NCBI GenBank assembly: GCA_021647745.1
Contig: JAKIUB010000021.1
Coordinates: forward strand, 1-49,630
DNA: 49,630 nucleotides
Direction: 5' to 3'
Source of the DNA: Paracoccaceae bacterium
GTDB lineage: Bacteria; Pseudomonadota; Alphaproteobacteria; Rhodobacterales; Rhodobacteraceae
Below the pieces are notes generated by a model. The model was not told the DNA's origin. It saw only the letters and a program-made list of their open reading frames with translations, and searched no databases. Position numbers and translations under genes: made by a program. Positions 23,384 through 32,031 of this stretch are shown piece by piece; position 1 is the first letter of the stretch; each line of letters begins with the position of its first letter.

Positions 23384-25794
23384 AAATCCAGATTGGCTAC
23401 GCTCAGCGCATTTTCCTGAATAAATTCGCGGCGCGGTTCTACCACATCGCCCATCAGCTTGGTGAAAATATCGTCGGCTTCAGCCATATCCTGAACCCGC
23501 ACCTGCAATAGTGTGCGCGCCTCTGGGTCAAGCGTGGTTTCCCACAATTGGCCGGGATTCATCTCGCCCAGACCTTTGTAGCGCTGCAAGGAAAGCCCCT
23601 TTTCACCCTCGCGCATCACCGCATTGAGCAGCTCGGAGGGGGCGTTTATAATGATCTCGCGGTCTTTGCGCACCAGTTTGGCGGTGGTTTTGTAAACCTC
23701 TTGCAGGTTGCCGGTCAATCTTGCCAGCTTGCGCGCCTCGGCCGAGCGCAGAGCGTGGCCATCCAGCACCTGCACTTCCTCCACCCCGCGCAACACTCTT
23801 GATAGCCTGAGACCGCCATTTTGGGTAGGCCTTCCCTGCCAGCCGCGCTCGAACTCGGTCGAAACCAGATCAAGCCTTGTGGCTACCACATCAGCCGCGC
23901 CTTGAGGGTTGCTGTCCAGCACCCCGTCAAGCAGGGTGCCGGCAATGGCAGTATGCTCCAGTATTTTGCGCGAATAGTTGGTTGGAAACGCATTGAGAAT
24001 GGTGCGGGTCAGGCGGGCTTCCTCGACCACGCGCTTGAGGTCGGCACCGGCAATTTCCGAGCCGCTGCCAAGCCGCAGCAGGGTATCATTCAGGCCCTGC
24101 TCGATCAGATAATCCTCCAGCGCGCCCTCGTCTTTCAGGTAAACCTCTGATTTCCCACGTGAAACCTTGTAGAGCGGCGGCTGGGCGATATAAAGATACC
24201 CACCCTCGATCAGCTCCGGCATTTGCCGAAAGAAAAAAGTGAGCAGCAAGGTGCGGATATGGGCACCGTCAACATCCGCATCGGTCATGATCACCACTTT
24301 ATGGTAACGCAACTTGTCGATATTGAACTCGTCACGGCCAATGCCGGTGCCAAGTGCGGTGATCAGTGTGCCGATTTCTTGCGAGCCTAGCATCCGGTCA
24401 AACCGCGCCCGCTCGACATTGAGGATTTTACCCTTGAGTGGCAGCACCGCCTGATTGTGCCGCGAGCGGCCCTGCTTGGCGGACCCGCCAGCCGAATCGC
24501 CCTCCACGAGGAAAATTTCTGATTTTGACGGGTCTTTTTCCTGGCAATCCGCCAGCTTGCCGGGCAGGCTGGCAATATCCATCGCCGACTTGCGCCGTGT
24601 TAGCTCACGCGCTTTGCGGGCGGCGTCACGCGCCTGCGCCGCTTCCACAATCTTACTGACAATCACCCGCGCCTGCGCCGGATTTTCCTCGAACCATTCG
24701 CCAAGTTTTTCGTTCATCAGGCTTTCAACCGCCGGGCGCACCTCGGAGCTAACCAGCTTGTCTTTGGTCTGGCTCGAGAACTTCGGGTCCGGCACCTTGA
24801 CTGAAAGCACTGCCGTCAGCCCCTCGCGGGCATCATCGCCGGTGAAGGTGATCTTTTCCTTCTTGGCAATACCGCTGCTGGCGGCATAGGCATTGATCGT
24901 ACGGGTCAGCGCGCCGCGAAAACCCGCAAGATGTGCCCCGCCATCGCGCTGGGGGATGTTGTTGGTAAAGGGCAGCACATTTTCATGGTAGCTGTCATTC
25001 CACCACATTGCGACCTCGACCGTGATATCGTTGCTCTCGCCGACAATATAGATAGGCTCATCAAAGGCCGGGGTTTTGGAGCGGTCAAGATAGCGCACGA
25101 ACTCCTTGACGCCGCCATCATAAAGCAGCTCGACCTCAAGCGGCTCGGCAGGGCGCTCGTCTCGCAGGGTAATGCGCACGCCGGAGTTCAAAAATGCAAG
25201 CTCGCGCAGTCGGTGTTCAAGCGTGGAAAATTTGTAATCACGGTTTGAAAAGGTGTCGAGCGAGGCCAAAAACCGCACCTCGGTGCCGGTTTCCTTGCGG
25301 TCGCCAACGATTTTGAGATGCTCGACGGTGTCGCCATGCTCGAACCGCGCCACATGCTCCTTGCCATCACGACCGATGCGCAGCTCCAGCCAGTCGGAAA
25401 GCGCGTTGACCACCGATACCCCGACCCCGTGCAAACCGCCCGAGACCTTATAGGAATTGCTGTCAAACTTACCGCCCGCGTGTAGCTGGGTCATGATGAC
25501 CTCGGCGGCCGATACGCCTTCTTCCTCGTGGATGCCAACAGGGATACCACGGCCATTATCGCTGACGGATATACTCTCGTCCGCATGGATAATTACGGTG
25601 ACAGTATCGGCATGGCCGGCAAGCGCTTCGTCGATCCCGTTATCAACCACCTCGTAAACCATGTGATGCAGGCCGGAGCCGTCATCGGTATCACCGATAT
25701 ACATGCCGGGTCGCTTGCGAACAGCCTCCAAGCCCCTGAGAACTTTGATAGAATCAGCGCCGTATTCTTCGGGCTTCTGTGTGTCGTCAGACAT
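23380..25794 (-). CDS. gyrB: DNA gyrase subunit B
   Basis: 804 residues. The N-terminal GHKL ATPase has VVDNGIDEALAGHADTV, DNGRGIPVGIHEE, and GGLHGVGVSVVNALS; the TOPRIM domain has VEGDSAGGSAKQGRSR near 428-443 and a DADVDGAHI segment; the C-terminus has the GyrB tail LGEMNPGQLWETTLDPE. With GyrA it supercoils DNA. It is the last gene of the dnaA-dnaN-recF-gyrB run, separated from recF by 262 bp that hold its own promoter and a small opposite-strand gene. Confidence 0.98.
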   Translation of the reverse strand: MSDDTQKPEEYGADSIKVLRGLEAVRKRPGMYIGDTDDGSGLHHMVYEVVDNGIDEALAGHADTVTVIIHADESISVSDNGRGIPVGIHEEEGVSAAEVIMTQLHAGGKFDSNSYKVSGGLHGVGVSVVNALSDWLELRIGRDGKEHVARFEHGDTVEHLKIVGDRKETGTEVRFLASLDTFSNRDYKFSTLEHRLRELAFLNSGVRITLRDERPAEPLEVELLYDGGVKEFVRYLDRSKTPAFDEPIYIVGESNDITVEVAMWWNDSYHENVLPFTNNIPQRDGGAHLAGFRGALTRTINAYAASSGIAKKEKITFTGDDAREGLTAVLSVKVPDPKFSSQTKDKLVSSEVRPAVESLMNEKLGEWFEENPAQARVIVSKIVEAAQARDAARKARELTRRKSAMDIASLPGKLADCQEKDPSKSEIFLVEGDSAGGSAKQGRSRHNQAVLPLKGKILNVERARFDRMLGSQEIGTLITALGTGIGRDEFNIDKLRYHKVVIMTDADVDGAHIRTLLLTFFFRQMPELIEGGYLYIAQPPLYKVSRGKSEVYLKDEGALEDYLIEQGLNDTLLRLGSGSEIAGADLKRVVEEARLTRTILNAFPTNYSRKILEHTAIAGTLLDGVLDSNPQGAADVVATRLDLVSTEFERGWQGRPTQNGGLRLSRVLRGVEEVQVLDGHALRSAEARKLARLTGNLQEVYKTTAKLVRKDREIIINAPSELLNAVMREGEKGLSLQRYKGLGEMNPGQLWETTLDPEARTLLQVRVQDMAEADDIFTKLMGDVVEPRREFIQENALSVANLDF

Positions 25795-25813
25795 CTGGTG
25801 TATCCCCTGATTG

Positions 25814-25822
25814 TTATCCGCA
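25814..25822 (+). promoter_or_regulatory. DnaA-box-like site at the gyrB start point
   Basis: TTATCCGCA matches the DnaA box TTATCCACA at eight of nine positions. It lies at the predicted gyrB transcription start, directly after the -10 element. A single site with one mismatch is weak evidence. Confidence 0.3.
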
Positions 25823-25850
25823 ATATATGGGAAAGTACTTCCAATGTCAC
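25822..25850 (-). promoter_or_regulatory. candidate gyrB promoter
   Basis: On the minus strand GTGACA (complement of 25845-25850), a 17-bp spacer with the dyad GGAAGTACTTTCC, then TATATT (complement of 25822-25827). Both hexamers match five of six consensus bases. The leader would be about 20 nt. Confidence 0.6.
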
Positions 25851-25976
25851 GCGGTTGCGGCTCTAAAAGGCAAACAATCGCCGGCCAACACGGTGGTTTT
25901 TTGCTCTTTTGTAAATGTTGTTTTTTTCTTCAACAAAATTGGGTAAGTTGAGGATATATTGTTAATGGAGACTAAA

Positions 25977-26060
25977 ATGAAACTAAAAACACCCTTCCTT
26001 TTTGCCGCTATGGTGTTCCTTGCCGGTTGCCTGAATGTGCCGCTGGTACCGCTCATCTAG
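25977..26060 (+). CDS. 27-residue small lipoprotein
   Basis: A complete reading frame MKLKTPFLFAAMVFLAGC, then LNVPLVPLI, with a GGAG ribosome site 6 nt upstream of the ATG. It has a textbook lipoprotein signal: two Lys, a hydrophobic core, and lipobox LAGC giving a lipidated Cys18. The mature peptide would be only 10 residues. It lies on the plus strand between recF and gyrB, which are both on the minus strand, and overlaps the recF stop by 4 nt. Tiny lipoproteins of this kind (entericidin-like in size) are often missed by gene callers. No function can be given. An earlier in-frame ATG at 25965 would add four residues. The sequence evidence is good for a real gene, but expression is unproven. 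Confidence 0.65.
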   Translation: MKLKTPFLFAAMVFLAGCLNVPLVPLI

Positions 26061-27148
26061 CCGCCGATCAGTGAGCCGCTTTCAGCTTCAGAAACCGGAA
26101 CCATCGTCGCCCGCCCGTCAAGCCCGGCGAACAGCTCGTGGCCGGTGCCGGTAAGCCACGCCTGTGCGTTCAGGGCGTGCAGTTCGTCATAAAGGGCGGC
26201 GCGGCGCGTGCTGTCGAGATGGGCGGCAATCTCGTCGAGCAATAATATTGGCGGCGCGCCAAAATCATCGCGCAGGGCGCGGGCATTGGCGAGAATTAAC
26301 GATATCAACAGGGCTTTTTGCTCACCGGTCGAGCAGGCCCGCGCCTCCACGCCTTTGGTCTGAAATATAGCGCGCAGATCAGCCCTGTGCGGGCCGGAGA
26401 GGGTGCGGCCCGCAGCCAAGTCCTGTATGCGGCCCGCGCTGAAAGCCTCCGCTAATTCTGCTTCGGTGGTCAGAGGAGATTCGATTATTTCCAACCCCGC
26501 CACAGGAAAGGCGCTCTGCGCCCCGTCTTGGGCTATTTTTAGGCGGGTAAGCACATCTTTGCGGTTGGCACATATTTCGGCACCGTTTTTGGCCATCTGA
26601 CGCTCCAGCGCATCATACCACGCGCTATCCCGCACCTGATCCTTGAGCAGCCGGTTGCGCTCGCGCATGGATTTTTCATAGCCGAGCGTGGCTTCGGCAT
26701 GGCGAGGGTGGAAGCTCATGACCATGCGGTCCAGAAAGCGGCGGCGGCCACCGGCCCCCTCGACCCAGAGCCGATCCATTACCGGCACCAGCCAGATGAT
26801 GCGTGCCAGTCGCCCGAGTGCGGTTTGCGGGGCTTTTTTACCGTCAATCTCGGTATTGCGGCTGCTCTCGCCCTCGGCCCAAATGCTGATCTCGTGAGTT
26901 TCGGAGAGGCTTTCAAGCGTGGCGGTGAGCTTCCAGCCCAGTGCTTCGGGGCGGCGCATCAGCTCGGGGGCGCTGGCCCCGCGTAGCCCGCGCCCCGGAG
27001 AAAGCAGGGAAATCGCCTCTAGAATATTGGTTTTTCCTGCACCATTTGGCCCATACAGGGCCATGATCCCGCCATCGCTTTCAATGCGGGCATGCTTGTA
27101 GGAGCGGAAATGCGACAGGTTGAGTGACGTGACCTTGAGCTGCGCCAT
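26057..27148 (-). CDS. recF: DNA replication and repair protein RecF
   Basis: 363 residues. Walker A is GPNGAGKT (33-40), the ABC-type signature region is TLSGPHRADL, and Walker B is ILLLDEIAAHLD near the C-terminal third. RecF is an SMC-like ATPase that helps load RecA at gaps through RecOR. The start overlaps the dnaN stop by a single base, so translation is coupled. It is shorter in the arm region than SMC proteins, as normal for RecF. Confidence 0.96.
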   Translation of the reverse strand: MAQLKVTSLNLSHFRSYKHARIESDGGIMALYGPNGAGKTNILEAISLLSPGRGLRGASAPELMRRPEALGWKLTATLESLSETHEISIWAEGESSRNTEIDGKKAPQTALGRLARIIWLVPVMDRLWVEGAGGRRRFLDRMVMSFHPRHAEATLGYEKSMRERNRLLKDQVRDSAWYDALERQMAKNGAEICANRKDVLTRLKIAQDGAQSAFPVAGLEIIESPLTTEAELAEAFSAGRIQDLAAGRTLSGPHRADLRAIFQTKGVEARACSTGEQKALLISLILANARALRDDFGAPPILLLDEIAAHLDSTRRAALYDELHALNAQAWLTGTGHELFAGLDGRATMVPVSEAESGSLIGG

Positions 27149-28266
27149 CAGACCCGCATGGGCATCACGACATAAATGGCGCTGTCATCATTGCCTTCGC
27201 GCATCAGGGTGGGGTCGCCAGAGGAATTGAACATGAACACTGCGTTTTCCCGATCAACCTGATTGGCGATTTCGAGCAGGTATTTGGCATTAAAGCCGAT
27301 TTCCAGATGTTCGTCGCCGTAGGCCACGGCCAGCTCTTCTTCGGCGGCGCCGCTATCGGGAGCGTTGACCGACAGTACCAGCCGGTCTTCGTCCAGGCTG
27401 AGCTTGACGGCGCGCGAGCGCTCCGAGGAAACCGTTGAAACCCGGTCAACCGCGCGGGCGAACTCGGCTGCATCGACTTCGAGGCGCTTGGTGTTGCCGG
27501 TGGGGATCACGCGGGTGTAATCGGGGAAGGTGCCATCAATGACCTTTGAGGTCAGGGTGATTTCGGGGGTGGCAAAGCGAATTTTGGTCTCGGATACCGA
27601 AACCGCGATGCTGGCATCGTCATCCCCCAGCAATTTTCCCAGCTCGGTTACGGTTTTGCGTGGTACGATCACGCCCGGTAGTTCTTCGGCGCCAATGGGC
27701 AGATCCGCGTCGATCCGCGCAAGGCGGTGGCCGTCGGTTGCAACGCAGCGCAGCACCATACCATCAGCCCCCTGGGAAGCGTGCATGTAAACGCCATTGA
27801 GGTAATATCTTGTTTCTTCAGTTGAAATAGCGAACTTGGCTTTGTCAAACAAGCGGCGCAACACCGGAGCCTTGGCCGTAAAGTTACACTCGTATTCAGA
27901 GCTGGCCATGATCGGAAAATCTTCTTTTGGAAGCGTGGCGAGCGAAAAACGAGAGCGGCCGGCGGTAATTTCCATCCGGCCCGAGGTGCCGTCATCCACC
28001 AGCTCGACCATGGCGCCATCGGGTAATTTGCGCACAATCTCGTGCAGCATATGAGCTGGAACTGTGGTAGCTCCTGCCTGCGAAACCATGGCGGGGGCTT
28101 TGTCGATCACCTCGATATCAAGGTCGGTGGCCCGAAAATTGACAGTGTCACCGCCTGCTTCGATCAGCACATTGGCGAGGATCGGTATCGTATTGCGGCG
28201 CTCGACAACCGACTGCGCGCGACTCATGGCTTTTAAAAGGGCGGAGCGTTCAATACTGGCTTTCAT
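27148..28266 (-). CDS. dnaN: DNA polymerase III beta subunit (sliding clamp)
   Basis: 372 residues from MKASIERSALLKAMSRAQSV, close to the 366 of E. coli. It shows the three repeated clamp domains; recognisable pieces are VERRNTIPILANVLIEA, RLARIDADLPIG and the C-terminal YVVMPMRV that forms part of the client-binding pocket edge. It encircles DNA and tethers polymerase. The ATG at 28266 is preferred over a GTG at 28275 because a GGTG ribosome site lies 6 nt upstream of the ATG. It lies 89 nt after dnaA. Confidence 0.97.
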   Translation of the reverse strand: MKASIERSALLKAMSRAQSVVERRNTIPILANVLIEAGGDTVNFRATDLDIEVIDKAPAMVSQAGATTVPAHMLHEIVRKLPDGAMVELVDDGTSGRMEITAGRSRFSLATLPKEDFPIMASSEYECNFTAKAPVLRRLFDKAKFAISTEETRYYLNGVYMHASQGADGMVLRCVATDGHRLARIDADLPIGAEELPGVIVPRKTVTELGKLLGDDDASIAVSVSETKIRFATPEITLTSKVIDGTFPDYTRVIPTGNTKRLEVDAAEFARAVDRVSTVSSERSRAVKLSLDEDRLVLSVNAPDSGAAEEELAVAYGDEHLEIGFNAKYLLEIANQVDRENAVFMFNSSGDPTLMREGNDDSAIYVVMPMRV

Positions 28267-28355
28267 ATTCTTCACCGTTCTGGGATTTTATCGAAGGGCA
28301 ACCCTACCGGAAACTACTGGAAATTCAAGCGCTACTTGTTTTTGAGGGCGCAAGA

Positions 28356-29714
28356 TCAGGCTTCCAGTGTCCGGCGCAGTATTTCTACATCATCGGCGAT
28401 CTGGCTGTCGGTCTGGCGCATTTCCTCAACCCGCTTTACCGCGTGAATCACGGTGGTATGGTCTCGCCCGCCAAATTTTCGGCCGATTTCGGGTAGGGAT
28501 TTCGAGGTCAGGCTTTTGCTTAGAAACATGGCGACCTGCCGTGGTCGCGCGACCGCCCGTGCCCGACGAGGAGAGAGCAGGTCGCTGATGCGTAGATTGT
28601 AATGTTCGGCAACCTTGCGCTGGATTTCCTCGATCGTCACCTTGCGGTCCGACTGGCGCAGCAGGTCGGCAAGGGTATCTTGTGCCATATCAAGGGTGAT
28701 ATCGCGGCCAACCAGATCGGCAAAGGCAAAAAGGCGGGTGAGGGCGCCCTCAAGCACCCGCACGTTCGAGCTGATCCGGTGGGCGAGAAATTCGAGCACC
28801 TTCACATCCAGCCCGACATCGGGATAGCGCTTTGATTGCGCTTCGGCCTTGGCGTGCAAGATGCCCAGGCGCAGTTCGTAATTGGTCGGGTGCAGGTCCA
28901 CTACCAGCCCCCATTGCAGTCGCGAGCGGATGCGCTCCTCCAGCCCTTCGATCTCGCCGGGGGAGCGGTCTGCCGAAATAACGATTTGTTTGCCTTGTTC
29001 GATCAAGGCATTGAAAGTATGAAAAAACTCGTCTTGCGTGGAGTTTTTTCCGGCAATGAATTGCAGGTCGTCGACCATCAGCATATCCACCGAGCGAAAC
29101 TGCTCCTTGAAGCTGTGCATATCCTTGAAGCGCAAGGCTTGCACGAAACGAAACATGAATTGCTCGGCCGAAAGGTAGAGCACGCGCGCTTCGGGGCGCG
29201 TGGCTCTTATTTCGTGGGCAATCGCGTGCATAAGGTGGGTTTTACCAAGGCCAACCCCGCCATAAAGAAACAGCGGATTAAAGGTCACATCTCCGCCCTC
29301 GGCGACACGCCGTGCGGCGGCGTGGGCTAGCTCGTTGGGGGTGCCGACAACAAATTGCTCAAAGGTAAACCGGCTGTCCAGCGGTGAGGCGGGCAGTGCT
29401 GTGGCGGTGGTTTTTGGGGCTTGCTGCTGAGGTGCGGGCTTGGGCTTTCGCGCTGCTGTCTGTTCGGGAGCGACAAACCCAAGGCGCGAGATCACAACCC
29501 CCTCTGTGCCAAAAAGGTGTATGATAGCATCGCCATAATTGCGCGAAACCCAGTTTCCGATAAAACTGTTCGGTACTGAGAAACTGGCTAGATTTGTTTC
29601 AACCCCGAGAAACGAGATCGGCTCTATCCAGTTGTTGAAGGCATCTACACCAATCGAGTTGCGTAATTCTGTTCTGATTCGGCCCCACGTGTCGTTTTGG
29701 TAAATAGCGTTCAT
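28356..29714 (-). CDS. dnaA: chromosomal replication initiator DnaA
   Basis: 452 residues. Domain I is MNAIYQNDTWGRIRTELRN; domain II is a short Pro/Gln/Lys-rich linker (about 85-110); domain III has Walker A GGVGLGKT (152-159) and Walker B LMVDDLQF (D215, D216); domain IV contains the DNA-binding signature GGRDHTTVIHAVKRVEE near 420. It binds DnaA boxes and opens the origin. It lies downstream of rpsT after a terminator and has its own promoter candidate (29895-29922), with a leader of about 170 nt. Confidence 0.98.
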   Translation of the reverse strand: MNAIYQNDTWGRIRTELRNSIGVDAFNNWIEPISFLGVETNLASFSVPNSFIGNWVSRNYGDAIIHLFGTEGVVISRLGFVAPEQTAARKPKPAPQQQAPKTTATALPASPLDSRFTFEQFVVGTPNELAHAAARRVAEGGDVTFNPLFLYGGVGLGKTHLMHAIAHEIRATRPEARVLYLSAEQFMFRFVQALRFKDMHSFKEQFRSVDMLMVDDLQFIAGKNSTQDEFFHTFNALIEQGKQIVISADRSPGEIEGLEERIRSRLQWGLVVDLHPTNYELRLGILHAKAEAQSKRYPDVGLDVKVLEFLAHRISSNVRVLEGALTRLFAFADLVGRDITLDMAQDTLADLLRQSDRKVTIEEIQRKVAEHYNLRISDLLSPRRARAVARPRQVAMFLSKSLTSKSLPEIGRKFGGRDHTTVIHAVKRVEEMRQTDSQIADDVEILRRTLEA

Positions 29715-29894
29715 TTTTGTTCCGTCTATCCCGACCGCGGCTGCGACCTAAGCCCTGCCTTGGGCGGTTACTGTTTTTACCATGGCGCGAAACAATAGGA
29801 TACTGTTGCCAGAAAAGGGGCTGGCAGGCAAAAATATCGGTGTTTCGACGGCGCTTTCGGGCAGAATGCGGCAGATCGCCAAGCTTGCCCCGAG

Positions 29895-29922
29895 GCTATA
29901 CTACCGGTGTAGATTCGGGCAA
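29895..29922 (-). promoter_or_regulatory. candidate dnaA promoter with GANTC sites
   Basis: On the minus strand TTGCCC (complement of 29917-29922), a 16-bp spacer, then TATAGC (complement of 29895-29900). One GANTC site (GATTC, 29912-29916) lies in the spacer and another (GAATC, 29929-29933) just upstream. The 7-bp inverted repeat brackets the elements. Confidence 0.4.
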
Positions 29923-29962
29923 GAGCGCGAATCGCAGAAATATTTCTTTTTTGTGTCAAACG

Positions 29963-29988
29963 AAAAAGCACGCTAAAAAGCGTGCTTT
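29963..29988 (-). terminator. intrinsic terminator of rpsT
   Basis: AAAGCACGCT (29965-29974) and AGCGTGCTTT (29979-29988) form a perfect 10-bp stem with an AAAA loop (UUUU on the minus strand), with further U residues after it. It is 28 nt downstream of the rpsT stop. It is symmetric enough to work in either direction. Confidence 0.8.
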
Positions 29989-30016
29989 CAAAAATATAAC
30001 AGGAAGGAGGGTCGCC

Positions 30017-30283
30017 TTAGGCGGCCATCGCCTTAACCCGCTTGGCCAACCGCGATACTTTGCGGCTCGCGGTGCTTTTGTGCCAGATGCCCTTGGTCAC
30101 GCCACGCATGATTTCGGGCTGAGCGCTTTTGAGAGCCTCGGCGGCTTTGGGCTGATCGCCACCGGCAATCGCCTCTTCCACACGGCGGATATAGGTCTTG
30201 ATCCGGGTGCGGCGGTTTTTATTGATGGCTGCGCGGCGGTCAGCGGTGCGGGCACGTTTTTTTGATTGGGGCGAGTTAGCCAT
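30017..30283 (-). CDS. rpsT: 30S ribosomal protein S20
   Basis: 88 residues starting MANSPQSKKRARTADRRAAI, very basic, with the KGIWHKSTASRKVSRLAKRV tail of S20. It binds 16S rRNA near the base of the 30S body early in assembly. rpsT directly upstream of dnaA is a Rhodobacterales hallmark. It has its own terminator, and a strong hairpin (30326-30349) lies between echA and its start. Confidence 0.97.
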   Translation of the reverse strand: MANSPQSKKRARTADRRAAINKNRRTRIKTYIRRVEEAIAGGDQPKAAEALKSAQPEIMRGVTKGIWHKSTASRKVSRLAKRVKAMAA

Positions 30284-30325
30284 ATTTGATGATCCGGTTT
30301 TTTCGTATAATTCGATAGAGGGTTC

Positions 30326-30349
30326 CTCTACCCCCGCTGGGGGGCAGAG
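30326..30349 (-). repeat. strong hairpin between echA and rpsT
   Basis: On the minus strand CTCTGCCCCC pairs with GGGGGTAGAG (one G-U pair) around a CAGC loop. No U-run follows, so it is not a typical terminator. It lies exactly in the 17-bp spacer and flanks of a possible promoter (TTGACT at the complement of 30346-30351), which would be unusual. Confidence 0.55.
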
Positions 30350-30364
30350 TCAACACTTGCGGTG

Positions 30365-31141
30365 CTATTTATCGCGAAATTGCGGCGAACGTTTTTCGGA
30401 AAACGCCGCCATGCCCTCCGATTGGTCATCCGTGGCGAAAAGCGCATGAAAAACCCGACGCTCATATAGCAGACCTTCGCGCAAGGTGGTCTCGTATGAG
30501 CGGTTGACGGTTTCCTTGATCGCCATCACTGTGAGCATTGATTTTTCAGCGATTTTGACTGCGGTGGCTTTGGCATCTTTCAGCAGGTCTTTGGCGGGCA
30601 CCACCCGGCTGACCAGCCCCGAGCGCTCGGCCTCGTCGGCCTCCATGACGCGGCCGGTAAGGTTCATTTCCATGGCTTTTGATTTGCCAACAAATCTGGT
30701 CAGCCGCTGGGTGCCGCCAATGCCGGCCATCACGCCAAGATTGACCTCGGGCTGGCCAAATTTAGCAGTGTCGGCGGCGATGATAAAATCACACATCATT
30801 GCCAGCTCGCAGCCGCCGCCAAGCGCAAAGCCGGCGACAGCGGCGATAATCGGCTTGCGGGTTTTCAGCAGGGCTTCGGTTTCGGCGGTGAAATAATCCT
30901 CCATAAACATATCAACAAAGCTTTTATCGGCCATTTCCTTGATATCGGCACCGGCGGCAAACGCCTTTTCCGAGCCGGTGAGGATGATGGCGCGCACGTT
31001 TTTATTTTTATCCGCCGCCGCCAGCGCCTGACCCAGCTCGGCCAGCAATTGGGCGTTCAGAGCGTTCAGCGCTTTGGGGCGGTTGAGGGTGATCAGGGCG
31101 ACGTGATCTTCGACATCGACAATAATGGTTTCGTAAGCCAT
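30365..31141 (-). CDS. enoyl-CoA hydratase
   Basis: 258 residues of the crotonase fold. The oxyanion-hole parts are KAFAAGADIKEM (about 59-70) and GFALGGGCELAMM (about 104-116); the catalytic Glu region PEVNLGVMAGIGGTQRL follows, with the paired Glu of true hydratases. It hydrates trans-2-enoyl-CoA in fatty acid oxidation. The very high similarity of these motifs to short-chain enoyl-CoA hydratase (EchA/FadB1 type) makes that call likely, though crotonase paralogues overlap in substrate. It follows mutM after 53 nt on the same strand. Confidence 0.9.
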   Translation of the reverse strand: MAYETIIVDVEDHVALITLNRPKALNALNAQLLAELGQALAAADKNKNVRAIILTGSEKAFAAGADIKEMADKSFVDMFMEDYFTAETEALLKTRKPIIAAVAGFALGGGCELAMMCDFIIAADTAKFGQPEVNLGVMAGIGGTQRLTRFVGKSKAMEMNLTGRVMEADEAERSGLVSRVVPAKDLLKDAKATAVKIAEKSMLTVMAIKETVNRSYETTLREGLLYERRVFHALFATDDQSEGMAAFSEKRSPQFRDK

Positions 31142-31194
31142 GAAGGATTCCTTAATTATTCAGAGTCAAATGTTTAGCACTTATGGCGCGGTGA

Positions 31195-32031
31195 TCAAGC
31201 CTCATGCTGGCAGGTCGGGCAATAAAAGCTGGAGCGCCCCGCCTGTGTGATGCGCGCTATAATGCCGGTGCAGCCTTGGGTGCGGCAGGGCTGGCCCTCG
31301 CGGCCATATACCGCAAAACTGTGCTGGAAATACCCCAGTTCGCCATTGGCCTGCCGGTAATCTTTCAGCGATGAGCCGCCAGCGATGATGGCTTCTTCCA
31401 GCACGGCGCGGATGTGGGTTGTCAGGGCGGCCAGTTGCGCCGGGTTGAGGGCGGTGCTGGAGGATTGCGGGGCGACCCCGGCGCGCCACAGCGCTTCGCA
31501 TACATAAATATTGCCAAGGCCGGCGATGATTTTCTGGTCAAGCAGGGCCGATTTTATCGGCAATTTGCGGTTTTTAAGGCGTTGGGCAAGATAGGTGGTG
31601 TTAAAATGGTTTCCCAATGGTTCGGGGCCGAGGGATTTCAGTAGTTTATGGGCGTCAGGGGTGGTAGAATCAAGCAAATCAAGTGACCCGAAACGGCGGG
31701 GATCATTGAACAGGATACGCACACCGTTTTCCATATCCAGCACTACATGGTCATGTTTGCCCGGGGGCAATCCGCCGCTTTCGTCAATCGTTACCTTACC
31801 TGACATGCCCAGATGCACCAGCAGGCTTTCACCACTATCCAGCGCCATCAGTATATATTTTGCGCGGCGCTGCATGCCCTCGACCCGCGTGCCCTTTAGG
31901 CGCTCGGCAAAGCGCTCGGGAAAGGGCCAGCGCAGCCCCGCGCGGCGTATATTGGCGTTTGTTATCCGCTGGCCTGCCATTACCGGCAACAGGCCCTGCA
32001 TTACGGTTTCAACCTCGGGAAGCTCGGGCAT
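31195..32031 (-). CDS. mutM: formamidopyrimidine-DNA glycosylase
   Basis: 278 residues. It starts MPELPEVETVMQGL, where Pro2 is the catalytic nucleophile and Glu3 assists; the conserved Lys in AKYILMAL is at about 57; the H2TH region includes KSALLDQKIIAGLGNIYVCE; the C-terminal zinc finger has CRTQGC and CPTC. It removes oxidised purines such as 8-oxoguanine and nicks the strand. It heads the minus-strand run toward rpsT and dnaA, as usual in this order. Confidence 0.96.
   Translation of the reverse strand: MPELPEVETVMQGLLPVMAGQRITNANIRRAGLRWPFPERFAERLKGTRVEGMQRRAKYILMALDSGESLLVHLGMSGKVTIDESGGLPPGKHDHVVLDMENGVRILFNDPRRFGSLDLLDSTTPDAHKLLKSLGPEPLGNHFNTTYLAQRLKNRKLPIKSALLDQKIIAGLGNIYVCEALWRAGVAPQSSSTALNPAQLAALTTHIRAVLEEAIIAGGSSLKDYRQANGELGYFQHSFAVYGREGQPCRTQGCTGIIARITQAGRSSFYCPTCQHEA

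Larger units (their letters stand above)
29715..30016. other. rpsT-dnaA intergenic region
   Basis: 302 bp holding the rpsT terminator (29963-29988), the candidate dnaA promoter (29895-29922), a 7-bp inverted repeat CTTGCCC / GGGCAAG (29884-29890, 29917-29923) around it, and two GANTC sites (29912-29916, 29929-29933). I see no cluster of DnaA boxes and no strong A+T-rich unwinding stretch, so an origin here is not supported. Confidence 0.5.

Noticed and set aside
25805..25825. Resemblance of the gyrB leader (GCGGATAACAAT) to the lac operator
   Set aside because: Only about 12 bases match one half-site, the other half is missing, and no lac-type genes are near. The DnaA-box-like reading fits better.
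29715..30016. Replication origin next to dnaA
   Set aside because: No cluster of DnaA boxes and no clear A+T-rich unwinding element were seen; many alphaproteobacteria have the origin elsewhere.
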